DNA of 64,000 nucleotides, taken from the NCBI RefSeq assembly GCF_001557535.2, contig NZ_CP014315.1:496001-560000 (forward strand). The letters run 5' to 3'. Source of the stretch: Burkholderia sp. PAMC 26561 (GTDB lineage: Bacteria > Pseudomonadota > Gammaproteobacteria > Burkholderiales > Burkholderiaceae). Both the position numbers and the translations under genes were made by a program. Shown here piece by piece: positions 40,681 to 47,549 of this stretch (the stretch's first letter is position 1; each line of letters begins with the position of its first letter). The notes under the pieces are model-generated. The model made no database searches and had not been told where the DNA came from. It worked only from the letters and a program-made list of their open reading frames with translations.

Positions 40681-41088
40681 ATGGAACACACTCGCATTCG
40701 TCCGTTCAACACGAAGGTCACCTATCCCGAACAGTCGCTCGATAACGATCTCGCGCAAGCGGTCGTGGCGGGCAACATGATCTTCCTGCGCGGCCAGATT
40801 GGGCAGGATATCGATACATACGAATCAGTCGGTATCGGCGATGCCGCAGCGCAGGCCGAAAAGGCGATGGCCAACGTCAAGATGCTGCTTGAAGAAGCCG
40901 GCAGCAAGCTCGAAGACATTTGCAAGGTGACGATCTATCTGACCGACGTGCGGTATCGCGAGGCAGTGTATCGCGTGGTCGGGCGCTGGTTGAAGGGTGT
41001 GCACGCGGTATCGACGGGACTGACCGTTACCGCGCTTGCGCGTCCTGAATGGCTGGTCGAGGTCGACGTGATCGCTGTGAAGTCATGA
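40681..41088 (+). CDS. RidA/YjgF-family enamine/imine deaminase
   Basis: 135 aa. The family fold is clear: FLRGQIGQDIDT, AEKAMANVKMLLEEAGSKLE, VTIYLTDVRYREAVYRVVGR, and the catalytic arginine segment TALARPEWLVEVDVIAV. RidA proteins hydrolyse reactive imines made by PLP or flavin enzymes; here it ends a transport/ureohydrolase operon, suggesting imine release further down the guanidino-compound pathway (inference). 86 bp after the ureohydrolase stop and followed by a strong hairpin. Confidence 0.92.
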   Translation: MEHTRIRPFNTKVTYPEQSLDNDLAQAVVAGNMIFLRGQIGQDIDTYESVGIGDAAAQAEKAMANVKMLLEEAGSKLEDICKVTIYLTDVRYREAVYRVVGRWLKGVHAVSTGLTVTALARPEWLVEVDVIAVKS

Positions 41089-41100
41089 CGCTTGCTTGAA

Positions 41101-41134
41101 CCGGCGGCCCGGAAATGACTTTCCAGGCCGCCGG
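41101..41134. terminator. Hairpin between convergent RidA and EamA genes
   Basis: CCGGCGGCC (41101-41109) pairs with GGCCGCCGG (41126-41134), and the interior GGAAA/TTTCC extends the stem around a TGAC loop. No long T run on either side. It lies 12 bp past the RidA stop and 4 bp past the convergent EamA stop, so it can serve both. Confidence 0.7.
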
Positions 41135-41138
41135 CATG

Positions 41139-42017
41139 CTACGCGTGCCCGACGTTATGCACGGGTGTTGCCCGGAAAACGAGGACAAGCCCGGCAAGTA
41201 TCAACGCCATTCCCGCGACGCCTGCCGGTGCGAGGTGGTTGCCGAGGAAGATGTAGTCCATGATCGCCGTGCAAACAGGCACGAGATAAAAGAGGCTTGT
41301 CACGTTGACGAGATTCCCCGCATTCACGAGGCGGTAGAACAGCACCTGCGCAAACACCGATATCACGATGCCTAGCCAGAACAACGGCAAGAGCAGCCCC
41401 GCACTCAGGACGATACCGGACGGCTGCAAAGGCAGGAACAACACGCATAGCACGAGGCTGACTGCGTTTTGCAAAGGCAGGATATCGACAGGCTGCTGCT
41501 TCAGGCGTTTTTGCAGAATGGCCCCGACCGTCATGCAACCGAGCGATGCGGATGCGAACAACAGTCCCAGCGCCGGGAAGTGTCCGATCCTTCCCGCTCC
41601 CAACACGACCAGACACAAGCCACTCAAGGCAAGTAAAAGGCCGCCCGCGCGCCGTATCGTCAATCGTCGTTCCACGAGCAACAGCGTCAACACAGGCTGA
41701 ACGCCCAGGATGGTGGCGAGAATGCCGGGCGTCATTCCATGGTCAAGCGCAAGCAGATAGCAGATGGAATAACCGCCTGTGAGCAAGCCGCCGGTAAGCG
41801 CAACCTGAAGTCTCGTTCCTCGCGCGGGCAGCCATCGTCCGCGCCATACGCCCAGGGCCGCGAGGACCGCTGACGCGAGTGCGAAGCGCATGACGAGAAA
41901 GGGTAGTGCGGGAGCATGCTGAAGCCCTGTTTCCGAAACGATCGCACCGCTGCTCCAGAGCAACACGAAGAGCGCCGTCGAGCCATAGGCTGCAAAGGCT
42001 GTTTTTACAAAGACCAT
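41139..42017 (-). CDS. EamA/DMT-family transporter
   Basis: 292 aa with ten membrane helices. Starts FVKTAFAAYGSTALFVLLWS followed by SGAIVSETGLQHAPALPFLV, the EamA TM1-loop pattern; PGILATILGVQPVLTLLLVE is the end of repeat 1 and FLGNHLAPAGVAGMALILAG the end of repeat 2. Third DMT exporter of the window. Alone on its strand; upstream is a 420-bp gap without a convincing gene. No adjacent regulator, unlike the other two DMT genes here. Confidence 0.88.
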   Translation of the reverse strand: MVFVKTAFAAYGSTALFVLLWSSGAIVSETGLQHAPALPFLVMRFALASAVLAALGVWRGRWLPARGTRLQVALTGGLLTGGYSICYLLALDHGMTPGILATILGVQPVLTLLLVERRLTIRRAGGLLLALSGLCLVVLGAGRIGHFPALGLLFASASLGCMTVGAILQKRLKQQPVDILPLQNAVSLVLCVLFLPLQPSGIVLSAGLLLPLFWLGIVISVFAQVLFYRLVNAGNLVNVTSLFYLVPVCTAIMDYIFLGNHLAPAGVAGMALILAGLVLVFRATPVHNVGHA

Positions 42018-42436
42018 GATTCATTCACCTGTCGAGGGAATAGATGACCAGGGCGAACACGGTCACGCCGCCAGAGCACGCAAGGTGCAGCGGTCGAGCC
42101 GGTTGCCAGGATTCAGTGGCTGTTGATCAGCCGCGAACGAGTCCACGCGGAGGCGCTGCTGCGCCTGCGGTGACGGCGTTCGGAGGAGATGCGGGAGGTG
42201 AAGCGACAGGTGGGGATACAGTAAAAGCAGACAGACGGGCCGTGTGCGCATGGCTGATCGTCGAGTCGAACTCGATATCAGCGGAAAGAATGTGCGCGGG
42301 CTTCGTCATGAGAGAGATGAAGGTTCGTTGAAGGTTCGTGGCTTCGTGAGCGTGAGATTACCGTTTCCGCGAAGCTTGTGCAACACACGTTCAGGTGGCG
42401 TGGCGGACCACTTAACAAGCTGGTCCGCATCACACC
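42018..42436. other. Gene-free spacer between EamA and MFS transporter genes
   Basis: Several overlapping frames of 60-95 codons exist on both strands, but none has a ribosome site or recognisable sequence. Near the right end, GCGGACC (42403-42409) and GGTCCGC (42422-42428) form a 7-bp stem just past the MFS stop, a possible weak terminator for that gene. I see nothing else to name. Confidence 0.5.
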
Positions 42437-43696
42437 TTAAGCCTCGCCCAGCGGTTCGGCTGCAACGGCGCTTGCCGCGGGCCTCTCCGACGACGACTTT
42501 ACGCGGCTGATCCACACCGCCGCCGCGATTACGAGCACGGTCGCGAGCCATCCATTGACGCCATACCCTTGAATGCTCCCGTCAGCACCGCTCGACAACA
42601 GCAAGCCCCCAAGCCACGCGCCGCAGCCGCTGCCAAGCGCCTGCAGCGCACTGTTCGTGCTGAGGAACGCGCCCCGGTTTGCGGGCTCTGGAACCGTCGT
42701 AAGCAACGCCTGCATGGGAACCATGCGGCCGGAAACCGTCACCATGAAGACCGGGAAAAACAGCAGCAGCAATACATACGGCAAGCTCGGTAAATGCGTG
42801 ACGAAGAGGATGGGCAGAAGGGAAACGGCGACCATCACGCGGAACATGTGGCGGCTGCCGTAACGATCGGAAAGACGGCCGACAAAACGTGAAGTGAAGA
42901 ACGTCGCCGCGCCACCGCCCATATAAAGCCACGACAATTGCGCAGGCTGCACGCCGTGATTGGCGACCAGCACGGGTGATATGAACGGGATCACCAGCAT
43001 CTGCGAGCCCATTACAACGAAGGTCATGGCGAACGCGCTCATGTATCGAGGGTTCGTCAAAAGCCGCCATAACGATGGCAGCACGCTTCGCAACGCAGGC
43101 TGTTGCCGTCCCAGGTGTTCGGCCAGCGTGGGTACGATTCGCATGCCGCCGAGCCATATCAGCACGGAGAGCACCGTCAGCAGGATGAATGGCGTATACC
43201 AGCCGAAGTGCGCGCCGAGCAGAATGCCTGCCGGCACGCCCGCAACGGCGGCCAGTGAAAACGCCGTCATGATCGTGCCGGTCGCGGCGCCGCGCCTTGC
43301 CACGGGGATGACGTCGCTGACAATGGCCATCACGACCGAACCGAGCATGCCGCCGGTGATGCCCGCGAATGCACGCGCTAAAAGCAGGATAGGGAAAGTG
43401 GGCGCAAAGGCGCAAGCGAGGTTGGATAAAGCAAACAACGCATACACGGCGAGCAATAACCGGCGCCGGTCGAAGCGATCGATATACGTCGCCCCCAGCA
43501 GCCCGGAAAGTCCCGAGCACCATGAGTACGCCGAGACCGCGGTGGCAAATGCAGCGGGTGTAATCTGAAAGCTGCGCATGATCTGCGGGCCGAGCGGCAT
43601 CATCACCATGAAGTCCATGATGATGGTGAACTGGGTGAGTGCGAGCAGCCACAGCAGGCGCCGCTCGCGAGTTGAATCGAGACTATACATAGCCAT
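42437..43696 (-). CDS. MFS transporter, DHA1-type
   Basis: 419 aa with 12 predicted helices. Opens LLWLLALTQFTIIMDFMVMM, the DHA1-style TM1 with the D residue; motif A between TM2 and TM3 is reduced to GATYIDRFDRRRLLLAVYAL, and LARAFAGITGGMLGSVVMAI follows in TM4. A second half loop RFVGRLSDRYGSRHMFRVMV repeats motif A. Probably a proton-driven exporter. It is 46 bp downstream of the siderophore-interacting protein gene on the same strand, so with SIP and PadR it may form one operon; a siderophore exporter is possible (inference). Confidence 0.87.
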   Translation of the reverse strand: MAMYSLDSTRERRLLWLLALTQFTIIMDFMVMMPLGPQIMRSFQITPAAFATAVSAYSWCSGLSGLLGATYIDRFDRRRLLLAVYALFALSNLACAFAPTFPILLLARAFAGITGGMLGSVVMAIVSDVIPVARRGAATGTIMTAFSLAAVAGVPAGILLGAHFGWYTPFILLTVLSVLIWLGGMRIVPTLAEHLGRQQPALRSVLPSLWRLLTNPRYMSAFAMTFVVMGSQMLVIPFISPVLVANHGVQPAQLSWLYMGGGAATFFTSRFVGRLSDRYGSRHMFRVMVAVSLLPILFVTHLPSLPYVLLLLFFPVFMVTVSGRMVPMQALLTTVPEPANRGAFLSTNSALQALGSGCGAWLGGLLLSSGADGSIQGYGVNGWLATVLVIAAAVWISRVKSSSERPAASAVAAEPLGEA

Positions 43697-43742
43697 CCTG
43701 ATTGAATTTATTCTTTTGGACGCGGCGTGTGCGATTCAAGGT

Positions 43743-44558
43743 CTAGTCGTCGATAGACTCATGGACCGCAACCGCGCCGCGCTTCCAGTAACTGGAGGCG
43801 CGAATGCGGGTTTTATCGATACCGCGTTCCGTGCACAAGTGTTGACGCGCCGCACGAACCACGCTCGACTCAGCCGCTGCCCACACATACCCTTCGCCAT
43901 CGGGCAGATACATTTCGCGCAGTGCGAGCAACAACGCACCGCCCGGAAACTCGGATTCGTTACGGTAGCGCCATTCGGCGTAGAGGTCCGCATTGGTACT
44001 GAATTCGATTTTTGCCGATGGATCCTCAACTTCGATCAGCGCTGCAACACGGGTTCCCGCAGGCAACTCTTCCAGACGGCGCGCGATGGCGGGCAGCGCG
44101 GTTTCATCGCCTATAAGAAGATGCCAGTCGAACCCCGTGGGAATGGTAAACGAACCGCGTGGGCCGCCAATGCCAAGGTACTGACCCACGTCTGCTTGCC
44201 TGGCCCAGGTCGCGGCGGGTCCTGCTTCGTGCAACGCGAATTCGATATCCAGTTCCCGGGCCTCACGATCGAAACGGCGCGGCGTGAAGTCGCGTGCGAT
44301 CGGTCGCGGCTGGTCTTCGGCGAAGATAGGGCCGTTGGGACCGGCCGTCGGGACCACGGGTTTTTCTTCGCCGGGAGCCGGGAAGAAGACCTTGATGTGA
44401 TCATCGAACGATGCAGATTCGAAGTCCTGGAGATCTTCGCCGCCCATTGTGACGCGCAGGAGATGCGGTGTTACCAGATGAACCCGCTTGACTTGAAGCA
44501 GGCGGAATTTGAGTGCATGGCGAACGCGCACGACCGCCAGATCGGGTCTGTTTTGCAT
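43743..44558 (-). CDS. Siderophore-interacting protein (SIP/ViuB/YqjH family ferric-chelate reductase)
   Basis: 271 aa FAD-dependent reductase that releases iron from ferri-siderophores with NADPH. Motifs: HLVTPHLLRVTMGGEDLQDF at the start, the FAD-binding DFTPRRFDREARELDIEFAL (RxYTxR variant), GPRGSFTIPTGFDWHLLIGD, ETALPAIARRLEELPAGT and the C-terminal SYWKRGAVAVHES. Length and order match E. coli YqjH and Vibrio ViuB. It is 29 bp downstream of a PadR gene whose E. coli counterpart YqjI represses yqjH (known), so the functional pair is preserved. Confidence 0.92.
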   Translation of the reverse strand: MQNRPDLAVVRVRHALKFRLLQVKRVHLVTPHLLRVTMGGEDLQDFESASFDDHIKVFFPAPGEEKPVVPTAGPNGPIFAEDQPRPIARDFTPRRFDREARELDIEFALHEAGPAATWARQADVGQYLGIGGPRGSFTIPTGFDWHLLIGDETALPAIARRLEELPAGTRVAALIEVEDPSAKIEFSTNADLYAEWRYRNESEFPGGALLLALREMYLPDGEGYVWAAAESSVVRAARQHLCTERGIDKTRIRASSYWKRGAVAVHESIDD

Positions 44559-44587
44559 ACTGTCTTTCCTTGATCGTTATGTGGATT

Positions 44588-45352
44588 TCAAGCCGGATCA
44601 CTCGTCGCCTTGCCTTCGATTTCGGCCGTGGCGCGTACGAGAATGGCGGCGATGCGGCGCTGTTCGGCGATGGTGGCTTCGGTTCGCATCAGCAGTGCAT
44701 GCTTTAGCGCACGGCGTGCCTGGATGTATTCCGGCAGCCAGGTGTTGTCGCCGTCGCCGTTTTCGTCGGAAGTTTCGCCAGCGAACGCGCGGCGCACTGA
44801 ATCCATCTTGCGAGCAAAATGACTGAGTTTCGCGAACATGATGTCGACGCGTTCCCGGTTGGCCGTCAGATGCTCGCGACCCGGTTCCGCTAGCGCATAA
44901 CGCTTGCGGTTGCCTTCCAGTTCGACGGTCGCGTAACCGAGTTCTTCAAGATAGGTCAGCGCCGGATACACCATGCCCGGACTCGGCGTGTAGAAACCGT
45001 TCGACCGGACTTCGAGCGCCTTGATCAACTCGTAGCCGTGGCGCGGCTGCTCGGCGAGCAGAGCGAGCAGCAGGAGCTGAAGGTCGTCGGACGTGAATTT
45101 GCGACCGCGCGGCATGCCGTCTTCGCCGCCACCGAAGCCGCCAGGGCCGCCGCCGAATCCACCGCGGCCGCCGAATCCATCATGACCACCGCGGCCGGAT
45201 CCACCCAGGCCGTCATGGCCGCCGCGGCCGCCGAAACGGTCTTCGCCGTGATGACGGTGATGGTGGCGGCTCATTGCGTGCCAGAGGGAATGCAGGGCTG
45301 AACGGCCGTCGAAAGCCGCCGAATCGTGTGTGTGAAAGGGATGTCGTTTCAT
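44588..45352 (-). CDS. PadR-family regulator, YqjI-like, with His/Gly-rich metal-binding N-terminus
   Basis: 254 aa. The first about 80 residues are a His- and Gly-rich low-complexity tract (MSRHHHRHHGEDRFGGRGGH and several GGRGG repeats), then the PadR winged helix: DLQLLLLALLAEQPRHGYEL, IKALEVRSNGFYTPSPGMVY and PALTYLEELGYATVELEGNR. E. coli YqjI has the same layout with a His-rich metal-sensing N-terminus and represses the ferric reductase gene yqjH when nickel or iron status requires. ATG at 45352 chosen; the frame continues upstream through the palindromic operator. A perfect 24-bp palindrome lies 29 bp upstream. Confidence 0.9.
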   Translation of the reverse strand: MKRHPFHTHDSAAFDGRSALHSLWHAMSRHHHRHHGEDRFGGRGGHDGLGGSGRGGHDGFGGRGGFGGGPGGFGGGEDGMPRGRKFTSDDLQLLLLALLAEQPRHGYELIKALEVRSNGFYTPSPGMVYPALTYLEELGYATVELEGNRKRYALAEPGREHLTANRERVDIMFAKLSHFARKMDSVRRAFAGETSDENGDGDNTWLPEYIQARRALKHALLMRTEATIAEQRRIAAILVRATAEIEGKATSDPA

Positions 45353-45381
45353 CGAGAAACTCCGTAGGTATCGTAAAACAC

Positions 45382-45405
45382 ATCTTAAGATATATATCTT
45401 AAGAT
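45382..45405. promoter_or_regulatory. Perfect 24-bp palindrome, PadR/YqjI operator candidate
   Basis: Two identical decamers ATCTTAAGAT (45382-45391 and 45396-45405), each itself a palindrome, are separated by ATAT, making the whole 24 bp self-complementary. It lies 29 bp upstream of the PadR ATG. Such long dyads are typical of PadR-family operators. Confidence 0.75.
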
Positions 45406-45483
45406 ACGAAGTCAACGTGTTTTTTTGTTTTTCTGCTCGGCGAAACCATGCATTGCTTAGGTTTGGGAGCCTCATAACCTTAC

Positions 45484-45501
45484 GAGAATTGAATAATTCT
45501 C
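45484..45501. promoter_or_regulatory. GAGAATT-N4-AATTCTC dyad, Fur-like
   Basis: A perfect 7-bp inverted repeat with a GAAT spacer. The GAGAAT and ATTCTC half-sites look like Fur hexamers but their spacing (6 bases) is wider than the usual 6-1-6. It lies 51 bp upstream of the binding-protein ATG and 132 bp from the PadR ATG, so it may serve both directions. Confidence 0.45.
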
Positions 45502-45551
45502 AAGGTGGATGCGCGTCGCTACTCTGGACGCTGATTTCGTCCACGAGGTTC

Positions 45552-46553
45552 ATGTATATGGTTGGTTCCGAGTTTTTTGCCGCGAGGCGCCGCACGTTGC
45601 GTGTGTTGGCAGCCGCGCCCGCGCTCGCTGCAATCGGCGGGTTTGCATCTGGTTCAGCGAGGGCTGCGAATGCCGCGCTGTCTTCTGTCACGCTCGTCCT
45701 GGGCGATCAGGCGGGCGGCACGCGCGCACTCGCCGAGGCGGCAAGAGTGCTCGATGGCACGCCGTACGCGTTCAAATGGGCCAATTTCCAGGGCGCCGCG
45801 CCGTTGTTCGAGGCGCAGCGTGCCGGCGCGGTCGATATCGCTCCGGCGGGAGACCTGCCCGTGCTGGCGGCGGCCGTGGGCGATCCGACGCTCAAGATCG
45901 TCGCGACGCGCGTCGGTTCCGGATCGCAACTCGGCATTCTCGTGCCGGCAAATTCGAAGCTGCGCAGCGTCGCGGATCTCAAGGGCCGCACGGTGTTCGT
46001 ATCGTCGGCGCGCGGCAGCATTTCGCAGTTCCAGCTTTACGGCGCGCTCGCCGAGGCGGGGCTCACGCGCAACGATGTATCGGTGAGATTCGTGTTGCCG
46101 GTCGATGCGTTCACCGCGTTTGCATCGGGGAGCATTGACGTATGGGCGACCTTCGACCCGTACTTCGGCACAGCCGTGCAGCATGGTGCGCGCGTACTGC
46201 GCGACGGCACGGGCATCAATAGTGGCTTGGGATTTATCACGGCGTCGGGCGAGGCCGCAGCGAATCCTTTGAAGCGGCTTGCAATAGCCGATGTGCTGCA
46301 GCGGTTCCAGCGCGCGGGCGATTGGGCGATTGCCAATCCGGACGAATACGCGCGGGTGTATGCATCGCTGACCCGTCTTCCGCTCGATGCAGCCAGGACG
46401 ATTACTGCACGATCCGCGCTGAAGCAGCGGTTCGTTGCGGACAACGATATCGCGGCGTTGCAGAAAGTGGCGGACAGCGCGTTTCGCGATGCGATCCTGC
46501 CGAGGCGGATCGATGTGCGGACAATCGCCGATACGCAGATTGCAAAAGCTTGA
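45552..46553 (+). CDS. Orphan ABC substrate-binding protein, SsuA/TauA (aliphatic sulfonate/nitrate) type
   Basis: 333 aa. An Arg-rich signal sequence (EFFAARRRTLRVLAAAPALA, possibly Tat) ends near SARA. Mature features: VTLVLGDQAGGTRALAEAAR, FKWANFQGAAPLFEAQRAGA, VDIAPAGDLPVLAAA and SKLRSVADLKGRTVFVSSAR, then FASGSIDVWATFDPYFGTAV, all in the order of SsuA-like proteins. No permease or ATPase is adjacent. ATG at 45552 has a GAGG site; the frame also opens far upstream, through the dyads. Divergent from the YqjI-like/SIP unit, so an iron- or metal-linked ligand is conceivable (inference only). Confidence 0.83.
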   Translation: MYMVGSEFFAARRRTLRVLAAAPALAAIGGFASGSARAANAALSSVTLVLGDQAGGTRALAEAARVLDGTPYAFKWANFQGAAPLFEAQRAGAVDIAPAGDLPVLAAAVGDPTLKIVATRVGSGSQLGILVPANSKLRSVADLKGRTVFVSSARGSISQFQLYGALAEAGLTRNDVSVRFVLPVDAFTAFASGSIDVWATFDPYFGTAVQHGARVLRDGTGINSGLGFITASGEAAANPLKRLAIADVLQRFQRAGDWAIANPDEYARVYASLTRLPLDAARTITARSALKQRFVADNDIAALQKVADSAFRDAILPRRIDVRTIADTQIAKA

Positions 46554-46605
46554 GGCAGGCAAGCGCGTGGAGGCGAGAGGGTCGGCCATCCACGCGGTGT
46601 TTTGT

Positions 46606-47415
46606 TCAATCCAACAAGTCGGGTTCCGCTTCAACCAGCCCTTCATACAAGCTCTGGAACGAGAACAAAGCACCGCCGGGGCGTCCCACGCGCTCGTGCG
46701 TCAACGCGGCGACATCGTGCGGAATGGGTTGCGGCGTGCCGGCCGCCTCTGCGAGCAATTGTGTGTGGCACGCGTTATCGAGCGCGAGATACCACCATGC
46801 TGCAGCTTCCACGGTCGGACCGGCAGTCAGGATGCCGTGGTTCTTCAGGATCACCGCTTTGCTCGTGCCGAGTGCATCGGCAATGCGGGCGCCTTCCCTG
46901 GTGTCGAGCACGACGCCCTGGAAATCATCGAATAGTTCGTGATCCTGATAGAACGAGCACGAGTCCTGTGTCAGCGGATCGAGCTTGCGGCCAAGCGTCG
47001 ACCAAGCCTTGCCGTAGAGCGAATGCGTGTGGGCCGCTGCAACGATATCCGGGCGCGCTTCATGAATTGCCGCATGAATGGCAAAGGCGGCCTGATTGAC
47101 GGGCCCCTTGCCAACGACGATCTCGCCTTCGCTGTTCACGAGCAGCAAGTCGGAAACGCGCATGCGTGAAAAGTGCCGGCCAAGCGGATTGACCCAGAAG
47201 TGATCGGTCCATTCGGGGTCGCGGGCGGTAATGTGGCCGGCGAGACCCTGGTCGAATCCGTATCGGGCGAACAGGCGGAATGCGCCTGCAAGACGTTCGA
47301 GCCGGTGGCGACGTTCAGCCGCGAGCGATGCAGGCGGCGGGACTTCATCGAACCAGAATTTGCGGACGGGCGATGCGTGGAGCGCGAGTTCGGGTGTGGC
47401 GGGAAGGGTGCTCAT
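46606..47415 (-). CDS. Class II aldolase/adducin family protein
   Basis: 269 aa. RLERLAGAFRLFARYGFDQG and LAGHITARDPEWTDHFWVNP at the N-terminal half, the Zn-ligand His pair in VAAAHTHSLYGKAWSTLG, FYQDHELFDDFQGVVL, and AVILKNHGILTAGPTVEAAA. This is the long non-phosphosugar branch, paralogous to the protein at 33565 but clearly divergent. Such genes often accompany aromatic or sugar-acid catabolic clusters, none of which is obvious here. Monocistronic as far as can be seen. Confidence 0.88.
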   Translation of the reverse strand: MSTLPATPELALHASPVRKFWFDEVPPPASLAAERRHRLERLAGAFRLFARYGFDQGLAGHITARDPEWTDHFWVNPLGRHFSRMRVSDLLLVNSEGEIVVGKGPVNQAAFAIHAAIHEARPDIVAAAHTHSLYGKAWSTLGRKLDPLTQDSCSFYQDHELFDDFQGVVLDTREGARIADALGTSKAVILKNHGILTAGPTVEAAAWWYLALDNACHTQLLAEAAGTPQPIPHDVAALTHERVGRPGGALFSFQSLYEGLVEAEPDLLD

Positions 47416-47549
47416 TATTGAATGTCCTTTGGCGGTCGAGCCGGGAGTCGGCTACCCGGTGGATTGCTCCAAAGGCTAACATTCGCGCATTCGAGGGTTA
47501 AATATCAAATGCATATAACCATATCGAATGTGCATGATTGAGAGGCGCC

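Noticed and set aside
42044..42331. Small open frames in the 42.0-42.4 kb gap, both strands
   Set aside because: Overlapping frames of 60-95 codons with no start signal, no motifs, and no consistent coding character.
45417..45551. Upstream extension of the orphan binding-protein frame
   Set aside because: It would start before the Fur-like dyad and add 45 residues ahead of a clear signal peptide.
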